From an uncultured Gammaproteobacteria bacterium (lineage in GTDB: Bacteria > Pseudomonadota > Gammaproteobacteria > HyVt-429): a DNA stretch of 64,000 bases. Position 1 is the first letter of the stretch. Each line of letters opens with the position of its first letter. Below are positions 9,813 through 19,151 of the stretch, piece by piece. The notes under the pieces are model-generated. The model had not been told where the DNA came from. It was given only the letters and a program-made list of their open reading frames with translations, and searched no databases. The translations under genes were made by a program, and so were the position numbers. The DNA lies in assembly GCA_947259975.1 (NCBI GenBank), contig CAMYOD010000015.1, positions 1-64,000 of the forward strand. Direction: 5' to 3'.

Positions 9813-11579
9813 ATGACCTATGTCCTAGGCCTGAACGCCTATCATGGCGATTCGTCCGCGTGCCTGTTGCGCGACGGTGAGCTAATCGCCGCCGCCGAAG
9901 AGGAGCGGTTCCGGCGCATCAAGCATTGGGCCGGCTTTCCCATCGAGGCGATTCGTTACTGCTTGAGTGAGGCCGGCATCGGCATCGCCGACGTCGAACA
10001 CGTGGCACTCAACAGCGACGCGCGGGCGGCGTTCTGGCGCAAGCTGCGCTACACGCTTGCGGGACACGCAAGCGCGGCCCTAATTTTCGAGAAACTGCGC
10101 ACCCGCAAGCGCCGCGCGACGGTCGAGGAGCGGCTGATGCGGGCTTTTCCCGGTCAATCCTTCAACGGCACCGTCCATCGTGTCGAACATCATCTCGCGC
10201 ATCTCGCCTCGTGTTTCTATGTTTCGCCATACGATTCCGCGGTTGCGGTCTCGGTGGACGGATTCGGGGATTTCAGTAGCGCGGCATGGGGGTTCGGCCA
10301 TAGCAACGAACTCGTGGTTCAGGGCCGAGTGCACTTTCCGCACTCCCTGGGGGTGTTCTATCAGGCGCTGACGCAATTCCTGGGCTTTCCCTTCTACGGC
10401 GATGAATACAAAGTCATGGGTCTCGCACCCTACGGTGAGCCCCGCTACCTGGATGCGATTCGGAAACTCGTGATGCTGCGATCCGATGGTCGTTATGAGC
10501 TCAACCTCGCGTATTTTCGTCATCAGCGCCACGAGATCGGTTACGAGTGGGCCGACGCGGCGCCGATGGTGAGCCAGCTCTACGCGGACCGGTTGGTAGA
10601 TCTGCTGGGTCCGGCACGCAGCAAAGACGAGCCCCTGGCGCAGCGACACATGGACCTGGCCAGATCGATCCAGCGAATGTACGAAGACGCCTTGTTTCAT
10701 TTGCTGAACCAGCTGCACGCCCGTAACGACAGCAAGAACCTGACGTTGGCCGGGGGCTGTGCGATGAATTCGGTGGCCAACGGCAAGATTCGGGCGAATA
10801 CACCCTTCGAGCAGGTCTACATTCAATCCGCCGCCGGTGACGCCGGGGGCGCCATCGGGGCGGCGTTGGTGGCCTGGCAACGCAGTGGCGGACAAGCTGG
10901 TCGGTCATCGATGGATCATGCCTACTGGGGGCCCCAATACGAAAATGGTGACATTGCCGCACTGCTGCAACGCTATGGCGATCAGTTGCAGGCCGAGGGC
11001 TGCACCGTCAGCCATCTGCCGAGTGAAAGCGAACTGGTGCAGGCGACCGCCGCAGCGGTTGTTGACGGTCAGGTCGTGGGCTGGTTCCAGGGTCGGATGG
11101 AATGGGGGCCGCGGGCGCTCGGCAACCGTTCGATTGTCTGCGATCCACGCCGGACGGACATGAAAGATATCCTGAACCTCAAGATCAAGCGTCGCGAGTC
11201 GTTTCGTCCCTTTGCCCCATCGATTCTGCGCGAGGCGGTGGCGGAATGGTTTGAAGACGATGATGACGTGCCGTTCATGATGAAGGTGTTCCAGATACGG
11301 CCGGAAAAACGTGCCGAGATTCCCGCCGTGACCCATGTGGACGGCAGTGGCCGGTTGCAGACGGTCTATCGCAACACCAACCCGCGCTATTACGCGCTTA
11401 TCGATGCCTTTCGGCAGCTTACTGGGGTGCCCATCGTGCTCAATACCTCGTTCAATGAGAATGAGCCCGTGGTGTGTCGCCCGGAGGAGGCGCTGGACTG
11501 TTTCCTGCGTACCCGCATGGATATGCTGGTCCTGGGAGACTATCTGATTATCCGGCCGCCGCCCGGCCCGCCCGAGTGA
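9813..11579 (+). CDS. Carbamoyltransferase, NodU/CmcH family (copy 2)
   Basis: A 588-residue paralogue of the enzyme at 5731. It keeps the GDSSACLLRDGELIAAAEEE N-terminus, the EHHLAHLASCF metal site, EYKVMGLAPYGEPRY, FQGRMEWGPRALGNRSI and LNTSFNENEPVV. Two such genes bracketing FkbM, SxtJ-like, DUF5989 and DUF218 genes suggest two carbamoylation steps, or two acceptors, in one glycan pathway. Confidence 0.9.
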   Translation: MTYVLGLNAYHGDSSACLLRDGELIAAAEEERFRRIKHWAGFPIEAIRYCLSEAGIGIADVEHVALNSDARAAFWRKLRYTLAGHASAALIFEKLRTRKRRATVEERLMRAFPGQSFNGTVHRVEHHLAHLASCFYVSPYDSAVAVSVDGFGDFSSAAWGFGHSNELVVQGRVHFPHSLGVFYQALTQFLGFPFYGDEYKVMGLAPYGEPRYLDAIRKLVMLRSDGRYELNLAYFRHQRHEIGYEWADAAPMVSQLYADRLVDLLGPARSKDEPLAQRHMDLARSIQRMYEDALFHLLNQLHARNDSKNLTLAGGCAMNSVANGKIRANTPFEQVYIQSAAGDAGGAIGAALVAWQRSGGQAGRSSMDHAYWGPQYENGDIAALLQRYGDQLQAEGCTVSHLPSESELVQATAAAVVDGQVVGWFQGRMEWGPRALGNRSIVCDPRRTDMKDILNLKIKRRESFRPFAPSILREAVAEWFEDDDDVPFMMKVFQIRPEKRAEIPAVTHVDGSGRLQTVYRNTNPRYYALIDAFRQLTGVPIVLNTSFNENEPVVCRPEEALDCFLRTRMDMLVLGDYLIIRPPPGPPE

Positions 11580-11664
11580 GCCGCTGCGGGGTTGCCGCTG
11601 CGGTCAATGGCGGCTAATATCCAAGATTAAGTAGCAATTATAACTCTCTGATAATTAGTATTTT

Positions 11665-11670
11665 TATAAT
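11665..11670 (+). promoter_or_regulatory. Possible -10 box before the WecA-like gene
   Basis: The 200-bp gap before the WecA-type gene holds an AT-rich stretch at about 11620-11675 with a perfect TATAAT. The region 17-18 bp upstream has no good -35 match, so the promoter is only suggested by the AT-rich island and the new transcription unit. Confidence 0.3.
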
Positions 11671-11780
11671 TTTTGAACCGCGCGAAGCGGGGCGCGCCGT
11701 ACTCAAGGACCGCGCATCGGGGCCGATAGCAACAAAGTAGCGCGCCGGGTTCACGGCGTAGTTTGTTACAGGGGGTGGGG

Positions 11781-13061
11781 ATGGCCGTCAGTTTTCCAGT
11801 CATTGGCAGTCTTACGGCATTTACCGTGACGTTGGTGCTGTTATGGGTGCTGCGCCCGTTGGCCCCGCGCATGGACCTCGTCGATCGTCCCGGCAGTCAC
11901 CGGCAACACCAGAGCATGACGCCCCTGATCGGCGGGCTGGCCATGTTCTGCGGCTTCTTCTTTGCCGTGCTCACCCTGGATCTGCCGCTTTCGCCCCTGC
12001 GCAGCTTCTTCGCCGCCTCGGCGCTGCTGGTAGTGATCGGGATTCTCGATGATCTGCACGAACTGTCGGCGCGCTCCCGTTTCGTTGCCCAAATCGCAGC
12101 GGCGCTACTGATGGTGTTCTGGGGCGGTGTGGAACTCATCGATCTCGGGGAATTGTTCTCTGCCAACACGCTGTATCTCGGTAGATGGTCGATTCCGCTC
12201 ACGGTATTTGCGACGGTTGGCGTGATCAATGCGCTGAATATGTCGGACGGGATGGATGGGCAGGCGGGAAGCCTGGCCTTCGTCGGATTGGGTGCGCTCG
12301 CGATCGTTACGGCCTTGGGTGGACGCGTCGAGGTGTTCAATCTGCTCGTTCTGCTCACAGTCTGTGTGGTGGCGTTTCTCGGTTTCAATCTGCGCCTGCC
12401 AGGGCGGCCACGGGCATTGGTTTTCATGGGGGATGCGGGAAGCATGTTCCTGGGCTTCACCCTGACCTGGTTCCTGATCACGCTGTCGCAGGGAGCCGAG
12501 CGGTTGATCAGCCCCATTACGGCCGTCTGGATCGTGGCAATTCCGCTACTGGACACGGTGACAGTCATGCTACAGCGCATCCTCGCGCGCCGCTCGCCCG
12601 TCACCTCCGACCGACAGCATATCCATCACCTGCTGCAGGCCGTTGGTTTGGGGGTGGGCAAGAGTTGGATGGTGATTACGGTTGCGGCCGTTGTGTTTGC
12701 CAGTGGCGGCATTTGGGCGCAGCTGCATGATGTATCAGACGCGGTAATGGCCTACTGGTTTGCAGGACTGTTTGCGACATATTTTCTCGCAACGAACTTC
12801 TTGTGGAACGCTTTGGATACGCATGAGGTGATCACATGGCAGGCTATCCTTGAGACCGGCTGGCGCGGAATGTTGCGCGCGCCCACAACAGAAATCGCGC
12901 GTCTTACGCACCGGCATCGTGACCGGCGCGCAGGCTCGGCGGATCGGCGCCAGGGCGACCGGCGCTCTGGCGATGACCGGCGTAGCGGTATGGTAGATCG
13001 CCGGAGTTCCACCGCGCCGGCGGTGGTGACGCCGTTTCCCGGTTCGCGCGGGCAGGTGTGA
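11781..13061 (+). CDS. WecA/MraY-type polyprenyl-phosphate glycosyl-1-phosphate transferase
   Basis: A 426-residue polytopic membrane enzyme that starts a lipid-linked glycan by moving a sugar-1-phosphate to undecaprenyl phosphate. Visible motifs are [12 protein letters not shown], the DD pair in [35 protein letters not shown] and the cytoplasmic DRQHIHH histidine motif. The last 60 residues are an unusual Arg/Asp-rich tail with repeated DRR units. ATG 11781 follows a GGGGG-rich ribosome site. It is the likely first enzyme of the glycan made by the upstream genes. Confidence 0.88.
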   Translation: MAVSFPVIGSLTAFTVTLVLLWVLRPLAPRMDLVDRPGSHRQHQSMTPLIGGLAMFCGFFFAVLTLDLPLSPLRSFFAASALLVVIGILDDLHELSARSRFVAQIAAALLMVFWGGVELIDLGELFSANTLYLGRWSIPLTVFATVGVINALNMSDGMDGQAGSLAFVGLGALAIVTALGGRVEVFNLLVLLTVCVVAFLGFNLRLPGRPRALVFMGDAGSMFLGFTLTWFLITLSQGAERLISPITAVWIVAIPLLDTVTVMLQRILARRSPVTSDRQHIHHLLQAVGLGVGKSWMVITVAAVVFASGGIWAQLHDVSDAVMAYWFAGLFATYFLATNFLWNALDTHEVITWQAILETGWRGMLRAPTTEIARLTHRHRDRRAGSADRRQGDRRSGDDRRSGMVDRRSSTAPAVVTPFPGSRGQV

Positions 13062-13095
13062 ACCCGGTATAATTCGGCCGCCCGAAGTTCTGATC

Positions 13096-13183
13096 GGAGA
13101 GGTGGCTGAGTGGTCGAAAGCGGCGGTCTTGAAAACCGTTGACGGGCAACCGTCCGGGGGTTCGAATCCCTCCCTCTCCGCCA
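13096..13183 (+). tRNA. tRNA-Ser (UGA)
   Basis: An 88-nt class II tRNA with acceptor stem GGAGAGG/CCTCTCC, a long variable arm, a GGTTCGAATCC T-arm and an encoded CCA. The loop CTTGAAA gives anticodon TGA at 13130-13132. Confidence 0.95.
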
Positions 13184-13294
13184 AATACCTAGATACTTAA
13201 TGCAGCAAGTTCTCACTTTTGCGGCAGCAAGCAACCAATAGCTAGCAAGCGCTAAGCGTCGACCGACCACCGATCACGACTCGACACTCAAAAC

Positions 13295-14239
13295 GTGGAT
13301 ATTTCCGTTATAGTCCCCACCCTCCGCCGTGACGATGTCCTCGAGCAGACGCTGAAGGATCTGCTGGACCAGGAAGGGGGGACATCGTACGAGCTACTGG
13401 TGGTGGATCAGAATCCGGAACCGGTAGCGACGAGGCACGCTGGGCTGGCCAAGCTGGCGGCAGATGCGCGCATCCGCTGGATCGAGTGTGTAGGCCGCGG
13501 GGTTGTCTATGCGCGGAACTTGGCATGCAGCCAGGCGCTCGGCGAACTGCTGGTTTTCGTCGATGATGACGTGCGAGTAGAGGATAAGGAGTTCCTGCGC
13601 AAGCATCGGGATGCCCACACCAACGATGAGTATCAGCTCGCTGCCATATGCGGGTGCGAGCTCAATCGAAATGCGCGCGAGTGCAGTAGCCAATTGATCT
13701 ACGAGCGCCGTGACCCCATCGACGATATTCTATTCTTTCCGCGAAATCACGATACTCGTATAGAGGCGTGCGTTCTATCGACATGCAACTGCTCCATCAA
13801 GACGGCGGCATTTATTGCAGTGGGTGGCTTCGACGAACGGTTCAGGGGCGCGTCCTACGGGGACGACTCGGATCTTGCCCTGCGTCTCGTGGAAGCAGGT
13901 TACCGAATTGTTTACGACCCCGTGCCGTACTTGCTACATCTCATGTGGCCGATGGGCGGGCTCAGAATGGCAGACAAGACCCAGCGTTTCCGGGAGCGAG
14001 ACAAGTACATCGCAAGCCTGTTCTTTTACTACAAGCATCGGGCCCGTATCATTCCAAGCCATCGTTGGTTCTATCTGTACAACTACGTTCTGCGCAAATC
14101 GGTTATGTTGAGGCGAAACGTGCTGCAGCCATGGCGAATACCGGTCGTCGTCAAGGGGCTTATCGAGGCGCGACGTGTCGCAAAGGAATTGTTGATCAAG
14201 GGCCATGAATTCAGTTTTGACTGCGGGTCCACCCCATAA
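13295..14239 (+). CDS. Glycosyltransferase family 2
   Basis: A 314-residue GT-A enzyme starting at GTG with MDISVIVPTLRRDDVLEQTL, then VVDQNPE, and the metal motif VFVDDDVRV. A later GGFDERFRGASYGDDSDLALR block is the typical acceptor and base region of rhamnosyl- and galactosyl-like family 2 enzymes. It pairs with the FkbM gene that follows; both sit between tRNA-Ser and cysG, apart from the main glycan operon. Confidence 0.82.
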   Translation: MDISVIVPTLRRDDVLEQTLKDLLDQEGGTSYELLVVDQNPEPVATRHAGLAKLAADARIRWIECVGRGVVYARNLACSQALGELLVFVDDDVRVEDKEFLRKHRDAHTNDEYQLAAICGCELNRNARECSSQLIYERRDPIDDILFFPRNHDTRIEACVLSTCNCSIKTAAFIAVGGFDERFRGASYGDDSDLALRLVEAGYRIVYDPVPYLLHLMWPMGGLRMADKTQRFRERDKYIASLFFYYKHRARIIPSHRWFYLYNYVLRKSVMLRRNVLQPWRIPVVVKGLIEARRVAKELLIKGHEFSFDCGSTP

Positions 14240-14278
14240 CCAGAGACGGGCCTGGTCAGCGGATTGTCAGGAATCGTT

Positions 14279-15025
14279 ATGCCGGAAGTAGTGAAGCAGT
14301 ATCTGCGCTATGCAGGAATATTGCGGCGTTACGGGATTTGGGACGTACGCGAATACTTCCGGCTGGTCAGTCCGGTCAATCCGGTTCGAATACTTGATCT
14401 TCTGCCGTTCGAGCCGAAGACAATTCTTGATATTGGTGCCAACAGAGGTGATTGGACGGAGCGGTTTGTCTCGCTACTGGGAATCTCCGCGGACTTTTAC
14501 CTTGTAGAGCCAATAGAGAAGTTAGCCGGCGCGCTGGAAGAACGTTTTCAAGGATTGCGAAACGTCAAGGTGAGCCGGCTTGCCCTGACGAATCGCTGCG
14601 GGGCACAAACGATTAATGTGGCCACGAGCGACGACTTTTCGTCCCTTGAGGAGTTTGGTCCGGCACTTGCCGATCGCCGAGTGGGCGTGCAAAGGCAAGA
14701 GGAGGTTCCGGTAGCGACACTTGATGAATATCGCAATACCATCGGGCTTGGGAGGGTGGATCTTATAAAGATCGATGTGCAGGGACATGAACTCAAGGTG
14801 CTGGCAGGCGGGAAGAAGACGCTGGAAAATGCACGCGCTATCCTTGTTGAGTGGAACATCGTGAACCTTTATGGCTCGGATGCAACGTTCATCAAGGTAC
14901 ACCAAGCCCTCGAAGAGCATGATTTTTCGCTTGTGGGAATACCTTATCAGTACAGGGAAAACGGCAGGTTGTTGTACGGGGATGCACTATACCTGCAGGC
15001 GAGATTGCTGAAACAGGAAACATGA
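14279..15025 (+). CDS. FkbM-family methyltransferase
   Basis: A 248-residue protein with SAM motif TILDIGANRGDWTERFV, then FYLVEPIEKL, and the C-terminal VDLIKIDVQGHELKVLAGG block of FkbM enzymes. ATG 14279 has AGGA 7 nt upstream. It probably O-methylates the product of the adjacent glycosyltransferase. Confidence 0.85.
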   Translation: MPEVVKQYLRYAGILRRYGIWDVREYFRLVSPVNPVRILDLLPFEPKTILDIGANRGDWTERFVSLLGISADFYLVEPIEKLAGALEERFQGLRNVKVSRLALTNRCGAQTINVATSDDFSSLEEFGPALADRRVGVQRQEEVPVATLDEYRNTIGLGRVDLIKIDVQGHELKVLAGGKKTLENARAILVEWNIVNLYGSDATFIKVHQALEEHDFSLVGIPYQYRENGRLLYGDALYLQARLLKQET

Positions 15026-15325
15026 CGACAAAGGAAACGGAAAACGAATCGTTGCACGAGTACTGTTTCGGAGCCGAACTTGGCAGCTGCTGGATATGGG
15101 TGCTTACAGTTTAACCATCTCGTCCATGCCAGCCGAACCTCATTAGCGGCCAGGTCCACCGCTCGGCGAGCTATCCCAAGCCAACGCTCGTGAGAGTACC
15201 ATTATGAATGGTGACTTCTGAAAGAAGTTGCGTGAGAGCTGTATCCAGCGTGCAGCAATTGCTTGCACCGACCGTTAGCAAAGTTGATATAGAATGTAGC
15301 TTACTTCCCAAGTCGAAAAGTAGTC
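15026..15325 (+). other. Intergenic region before cysG
   Basis: Three hundred bases with no supported gene. Near its end TTGCAC (15263-15268) and a GATATAGAAT stretch (15286-15295) could form a weak promoter for cysG, though the spacing is longer than ideal. The rest shows no RNA gene or repeat that I can recognise. Confidence 0.4.
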
Positions 15326-16783
15326 ATGGAGACCATGGAATATTTCCCAATTTTTCTCAACATAAGGGAACGACCCTGCATCGTCATCGGCGGCGGCGAT
15401 ATCGCCGCGCGCAAGGTGTCTCTGTTACTGCGCGCGGGCGGCGCGGTGACCGTCGTAGCACCGGAACTGGGGGCGGAGCTGGCGGATCGCCTGAGCAAGG
15501 GCGAGATTACGCACCGCGAGAAGACCTTTGCGCCGGACGATATCGAAGACTGTCACCTGGTGATTGCCGCTACCGACGACCGCGCCGTGAACGAGGCAGT
15601 GTCGCAGGCGGCCCAGGCGCAGCGTATCCCTGTCAACGTGGTCGATAACCCCGATCTGTGCTCCTTTGTCGTGCCCTCCATCATCGACCGCTCGCCGTTG
15701 GTGGCGGCGGTGTCCACCGGCGGTGCCTCACCGGTGCTGGCGCGTATCGTGCGCTCGCGTATCGAGACCCTGATTCCGGCGGCGTATGGCCAGTTGGTGC
15801 AACTGGCGTCGAGTTTCCGTGGCAAGGTCAAGGCACATTTCTCACGGCCGGAGGATCGGCGGCTGTTCTGGGAGGATGTGCTGAGCGGGTCGGTGGCGGA
15901 AATGGTATTCGCCGGCCGCGACCAGGCGGCCCGCGAGGCGCTGGAGCAAGAACTTGCACGTACCGCGGAAGGGGCCTCTGAGCGGGGCGAGGTCTATTTG
16001 ATCGGCGGCGGTCCCGGCGACCCGGATCTTTTGACCTTCCGCGCCCTGCGTCTGTTACAGAAGGCGGACGTGGTCGTGCACGATCGCCTGGTGTCCCAGG
16101 GCGTGATCGATCTGGCGCGGCGGGATGCGGAACGTATCTATGTGGGTAAGGAGCGGGATTTCCATTCGGTGCCGCAGGAAGGGATCAACCAGATGCTGGT
16201 GCGCCTGGCGAAGGAGGGCAAACGGGTCGCCCGCCTCAAGGGTGGTGATCCGTTTATTTTCGGGCGTGGCGGCGAGGAAATCGAGACCCTGGCCGCCGAG
16301 GGCATCCCGTTTCAGGTGGTGCCGGGAATTACGGCGGCGGCCGGCTGCGCTTCCTATGCCGGCATCCCGCTCACCCATCGGGATTATTCCCAGGCCTGCA
16401 TGTTCGTCACCGGGCACCTTAAAGACGGCACCATGAATCTCAACTGGGAGGCACTGGTGCAGCCGAATCAGACCGTGGCCTTCTATATGGGTCTCACCGG
16501 GCTCGAGGTGATGTGCCGGGAGTTGATCGCACACGGCATGTCGCCGCAGATGCCGGCGGCGCTGGTGCAGCAGGGCACGACCCAGAATCAGCGAGTGTAT
16601 ATCGGCGATCTCGCGAGCCTGCCGGGTATCGTCAAGGAAAGTGGGGTCAAGGCGCCCACGATGATCATTGTCGGCGAGGTGGTCAGGCTGCACGAAAAAC
16701 TGAACTGGTTCGAGCCGGGTGGAGATGATCGGGGCGCCAGTGCCCACGTCAGGCCGGAAAAGGCCACCGGCGGCAGCAGTTAA
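15326..16783 (+). CDS. cysG: Sirohaem synthase CysG (fused dehydrogenase/ferrochelatase and SUMT)
   Basis: A 485-residue fusion. The N-terminal half has the NAD-binding IVIGGGDIAARKVSLLLRAG of precorrin-2 dehydrogenase/sirohydrochlorin ferrochelatase. The C-terminal half is a uroporphyrinogen-III methyltransferase with VYLIGGGPGDPDLLTFRAL, LKGGDPFIFGRGGEE and VPGITAAAGCASYAGIPLTH. It makes sirohaem, the cofactor of DsrAB encoded nearby. It faces the dsr locus and ends 6 bp from the response-regulator gene. The start could also be ATG 15335. Confidence 0.95.
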   Translation: METMEYFPIFLNIRERPCIVIGGGDIAARKVSLLLRAGGAVTVVAPELGAELADRLSKGEITHREKTFAPDDIEDCHLVIAATDDRAVNEAVSQAAQAQRIPVNVVDNPDLCSFVVPSIIDRSPLVAAVSTGGASPVLARIVRSRIETLIPAAYGQLVQLASSFRGKVKAHFSRPEDRRLFWEDVLSGSVAEMVFAGRDQAAREALEQELARTAEGASERGEVYLIGGGPGDPDLLTFRALRLLQKADVVVHDRLVSQGVIDLARRDAERIYVGKERDFHSVPQEGINQMLVRLAKEGKRVARLKGGDPFIFGRGGEEIETLAAEGIPFQVVPGITAAAGCASYAGIPLTHRDYSQACMFVTGHLKDGTMNLNWEALVQPNQTVAFYMGLTGLEVMCRELIAHGMSPQMPAALVQQGTTQNQRVYIGDLASLPGIVKESGVKAPTMIIVGEVVRLHEKLNWFEPGGDDRGASAHVRPEKATGGSS

Positions 16784-16789
16784 GCTTTT

Positions 16790-17443
16790 TCAGCTGGCGT
16801 CCTTACGGCCGATGCCCTGCTGCACGGCCATGACGGCGGCCTCGACCCGTGAGGTCGCGTTCAGTTTGCGCAAGATCGATTTCACGTGCAGCTTGACGGT
16901 GCCTTCGGATATCCCCAGTGCGCGGCCGATGCCCTTGTTGCTCTGACCACGTGCCAGATGCTCCAAGATCTCCAGCTCCCGGGGCGTTAGATCGGAGATC
17001 GGCGTTGCCGGCAGTTCCTGTTCTGCGGGACCGCCCTGCACGATGCGTGTCAGCGCCCCCAGAAGTTCCTTGGCGACGACATTCTTGCCTTCCATCGCGT
17101 CGTGTAAGGCGGGCACCAATTCATCCGGCTCCATATCCTTGAGCAAATAGCCCTGGGCACCTTCCCGCAGGGCCTCGGCAAGATGGCTTTCCTCGTGACT
17201 CATGGTCAGCATGAGGATCGGCGCCGTGACGCCGTCGCGGCGCAGTTGCCGTAAGGTCTCCAGGCCGTCCATTTCCGGCATCATGACGTCGAGTAAAATG
17301 ATGTCCGGATGATTGGTCGTGGCGCATTCGATGCCCTCGCGCCCGCTGTTTGCCGCCGCGACCACTTCCACGCCCCGGCTCTCGAGCAGCTCCTGTAAGC
17401 CCTTGAGGACGAGGGCATGATCATCGATAAGCAGGACGCGCAT
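16790..17443 (-). CDS. NarL-family response regulator
   Basis: A 217-residue regulator. The receiver domain has the acidic pair D7-D8, the phosphoacceptor D52 in LLDVMMPEMDG, and the conserved Lys in GYLLKDMEPDE. The C-terminal LuxR-type HTH is LTPRELEILEHLARGQSNKGIGRALGISEGTVK. It is cotranscribed with the sensor kinase 12 bp upstream. The pair follows dsrR in the same direction, so it may control dsr or other sulfur genes. Targets are not visible. Confidence 0.9.
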   Translation of the reverse strand: MRVLLIDDHALVLKGLQELLESRGVEVVAAANSGREGIECATTNHPDIILLDVMMPEMDGLETLRQLRRDGVTAPILMLTMSHEESHLAEALREGAQGYLLKDMEPDELVPALHDAMEGKNVVAKELLGALTRIVQGGPAEQELPATPISDLTPRELEILEHLARGQSNKGIGRALGISEGTVKLHVKSILRKLNATSRVEAAVMAVQQGIGRKDAS

Positions 17444-17455
17444 CGAGCTTCCCTC

Positions 17456-19102
17456 CTATAACGGACCGGCCGGTCCGGCCCGCTTGCTGGAAAAACTCAG
17501 CGACACGCGGGTACCTTCCCCAGGCTCACCTTCCACCATCAGAATGCCGCGCAGGCGCTTGGCCCGTTCCTGCATGATAGCGAGACCAATGTGTTCGCCA
17601 CGCCGCGGCTCCGATGTCTGTTGCGACACACCCACACCGTCATCCTCGATGACCAGGTGGTAGCGATCCGCGTTACCGCTCAGGAATATGCGCGCGGTCT
17701 GCGCCTTACTGTGACGGCCGATATTTGATAGCGCCTCTTGTGCGATACGGAACACTTCCACCTCCTGGGAGGGCGATAGATTCAGCTCATCGAGATCGTG
17801 CTGAAAATAGGCATTGATGCCCGTGTTCTCACGAAAACGCTGCACCGAGTCTTCCAGCGCGGGAACCAGTCCGCGCTCGTCCATGCTGGTGCGGAAGCTG
17901 GCCAGCAGTTGGCGCAGACTGGTGTGTGCTTCCTCCAGCGCGCTGCGCAGGCGACGCACTTCCATCTCGGCGGATTTGACGTCCTTCTTGTACAGTATCT
18001 CGCCGAGCATCTTGACCTGCAAACGCATACTGACCAGCGATTGGGCGAGGGAGTCATGCAATTCGTTGCGCAAAATATCCCGTTCCTCCATGATCGCCAG
18101 ACGCCGTGCGTTTTCATCGAGACGACCTTTCTCCAGCGCCAGACCCACGTGACGGCCGATGCTGGTAAGCAAGTCACGGAAGTCCTCATCCCACTCCACA
18201 CTTGCCTGGTCGAGAAACAGTGCATACACACCGAGTATGCGATCGCGATATTGCAGCGGCACGACGATGAGCTCCATGACCGAGCCGCTATGGCGGCTTG
18301 AGTCCACTAACCTTTCCTCACGCGGGACCCCACCCGCCGCAAGCCTGCCTTCACGCGCCACGGAGTCGGACAGCGTGCGCACGAGGTCTTGCAGGTGGTA
18401 CTGCGTAATAATGTGTTCCACGTTGCCGTGACTCGCGGTCGGCTGCAGGTGGTTCGTGCTGCTCAGTACGCTGACTGTGGCGCCCTGCGCATCCAGGAGT
18501 TCAGTCAGGGTTTCGAGAAAATACGCGAGCAGGTCTTTCGTGCTGCGCGCGGTGTTCAGGCTGGCCACCACCTCATAGAGAATCTCCAGGGAGCGGGTCT
18601 TGCGTGACAGACGCATCGTCTGCGCCCGCACCTGATCATTCATGTTCTGGGAGAGGGTCTGTAACTGGCCGGCAAGGTGGTTGATGTCCGCGGCCAGGGT
18701 CGCAAATTCGCCGGCGGCGGCGGTGGGCATGCGGGCGGATAAGTCGCCCGCGCGTAACTGCGACACCCAGCGACGGATATCGGCCAAAGGGCCGAGATGG
18801 CGGGTATTGAGTCGATGCAGCATCTGGACCAGGAAACCAACCCCCGCGCACAGCAGCATACTTTGGGCAATGGCAATGGCGCGCCGGTCCGCGATGTCGG
18901 CCAGCATTCCCACCAGCACGGTCACTGCGAGTGCGATAAGAACGACAGCCAGCGCGAGCAGGGGCAGTCCGAGGTCGTGGCGCAATACCGCATCAAAGCG
19001 CGCGCGAAAGGCGTGCCACAGCCCCGGGCGTGGTGTCCACGTCGATGTAACGTGGGTATCCGCCGTCGGTCCGCGGGGTTTCATGGTGTCGCCGGTGGGC
19101 AT
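17456..19102 (-). CDS. NarX-like sensor histidine kinase with HAMP and GAF-like domains
   Basis: A 548-residue kinase. Two membrane helices (about 46-69 and 76-95) are joined by only a few residues, so the periplasmic nitrate-sensing domain of NarX is missing. A HAMP segment, a GAF-like domain (about 175-325), a HisKA_3 dimerisation helix with the phospho-acceptor H349 in NELHDSLAQSL, and a HATPase domain with EALSNIGRHSKA and DDGVGV follow. Its signal is probably cytoplasmic or membrane-borne. The gene lies 49 bp after dsrR. Confidence 0.88.
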   Translation of the reverse strand: MPTGDTMKPRGPTADTHVTSTWTPRPGLWHAFRARFDAVLRHDLGLPLLALAVVLIALAVTVLVGMLADIADRRAIAIAQSMLLCAGVGFLVQMLHRLNTRHLGPLADIRRWVSQLRAGDLSARMPTAAAGEFATLAADINHLAGQLQTLSQNMNDQVRAQTMRLSRKTRSLEILYEVVASLNTARSTKDLLAYFLETLTELLDAQGATVSVLSSTNHLQPTASHGNVEHIITQYHLQDLVRTLSDSVAREGRLAAGGVPREERLVDSSRHSGSVMELIVVPLQYRDRILGVYALFLDQASVEWDEDFRDLLTSIGRHVGLALEKGRLDENARRLAIMEERDILRNELHDSLAQSLVSMRLQVKMLGEILYKKDVKSAEMEVRRLRSALEEAHTSLRQLLASFRTSMDERGLVPALEDSVQRFRENTGINAYFQHDLDELNLSPSQEVEVFRIAQEALSNIGRHSKAQTARIFLSGNADRYHLVIEDDGVGVSQQTSEPRRGEHIGLAIMQERAKRLRGILMVEGEPGEGTRVSLSFSSKRAGPAGPL

Positions 19103-19151
19103 CAGGCAATTATGCCACGTCAGGCGGCTTCAGGCAGGCGCGAGGGCCGGC

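Noticed and set aside
13096..13183. A tRNA-Ser attachment site with a duplicated 3' end
   Set aside because: No second copy of the tRNA 3' end and no integrase was found in the window.
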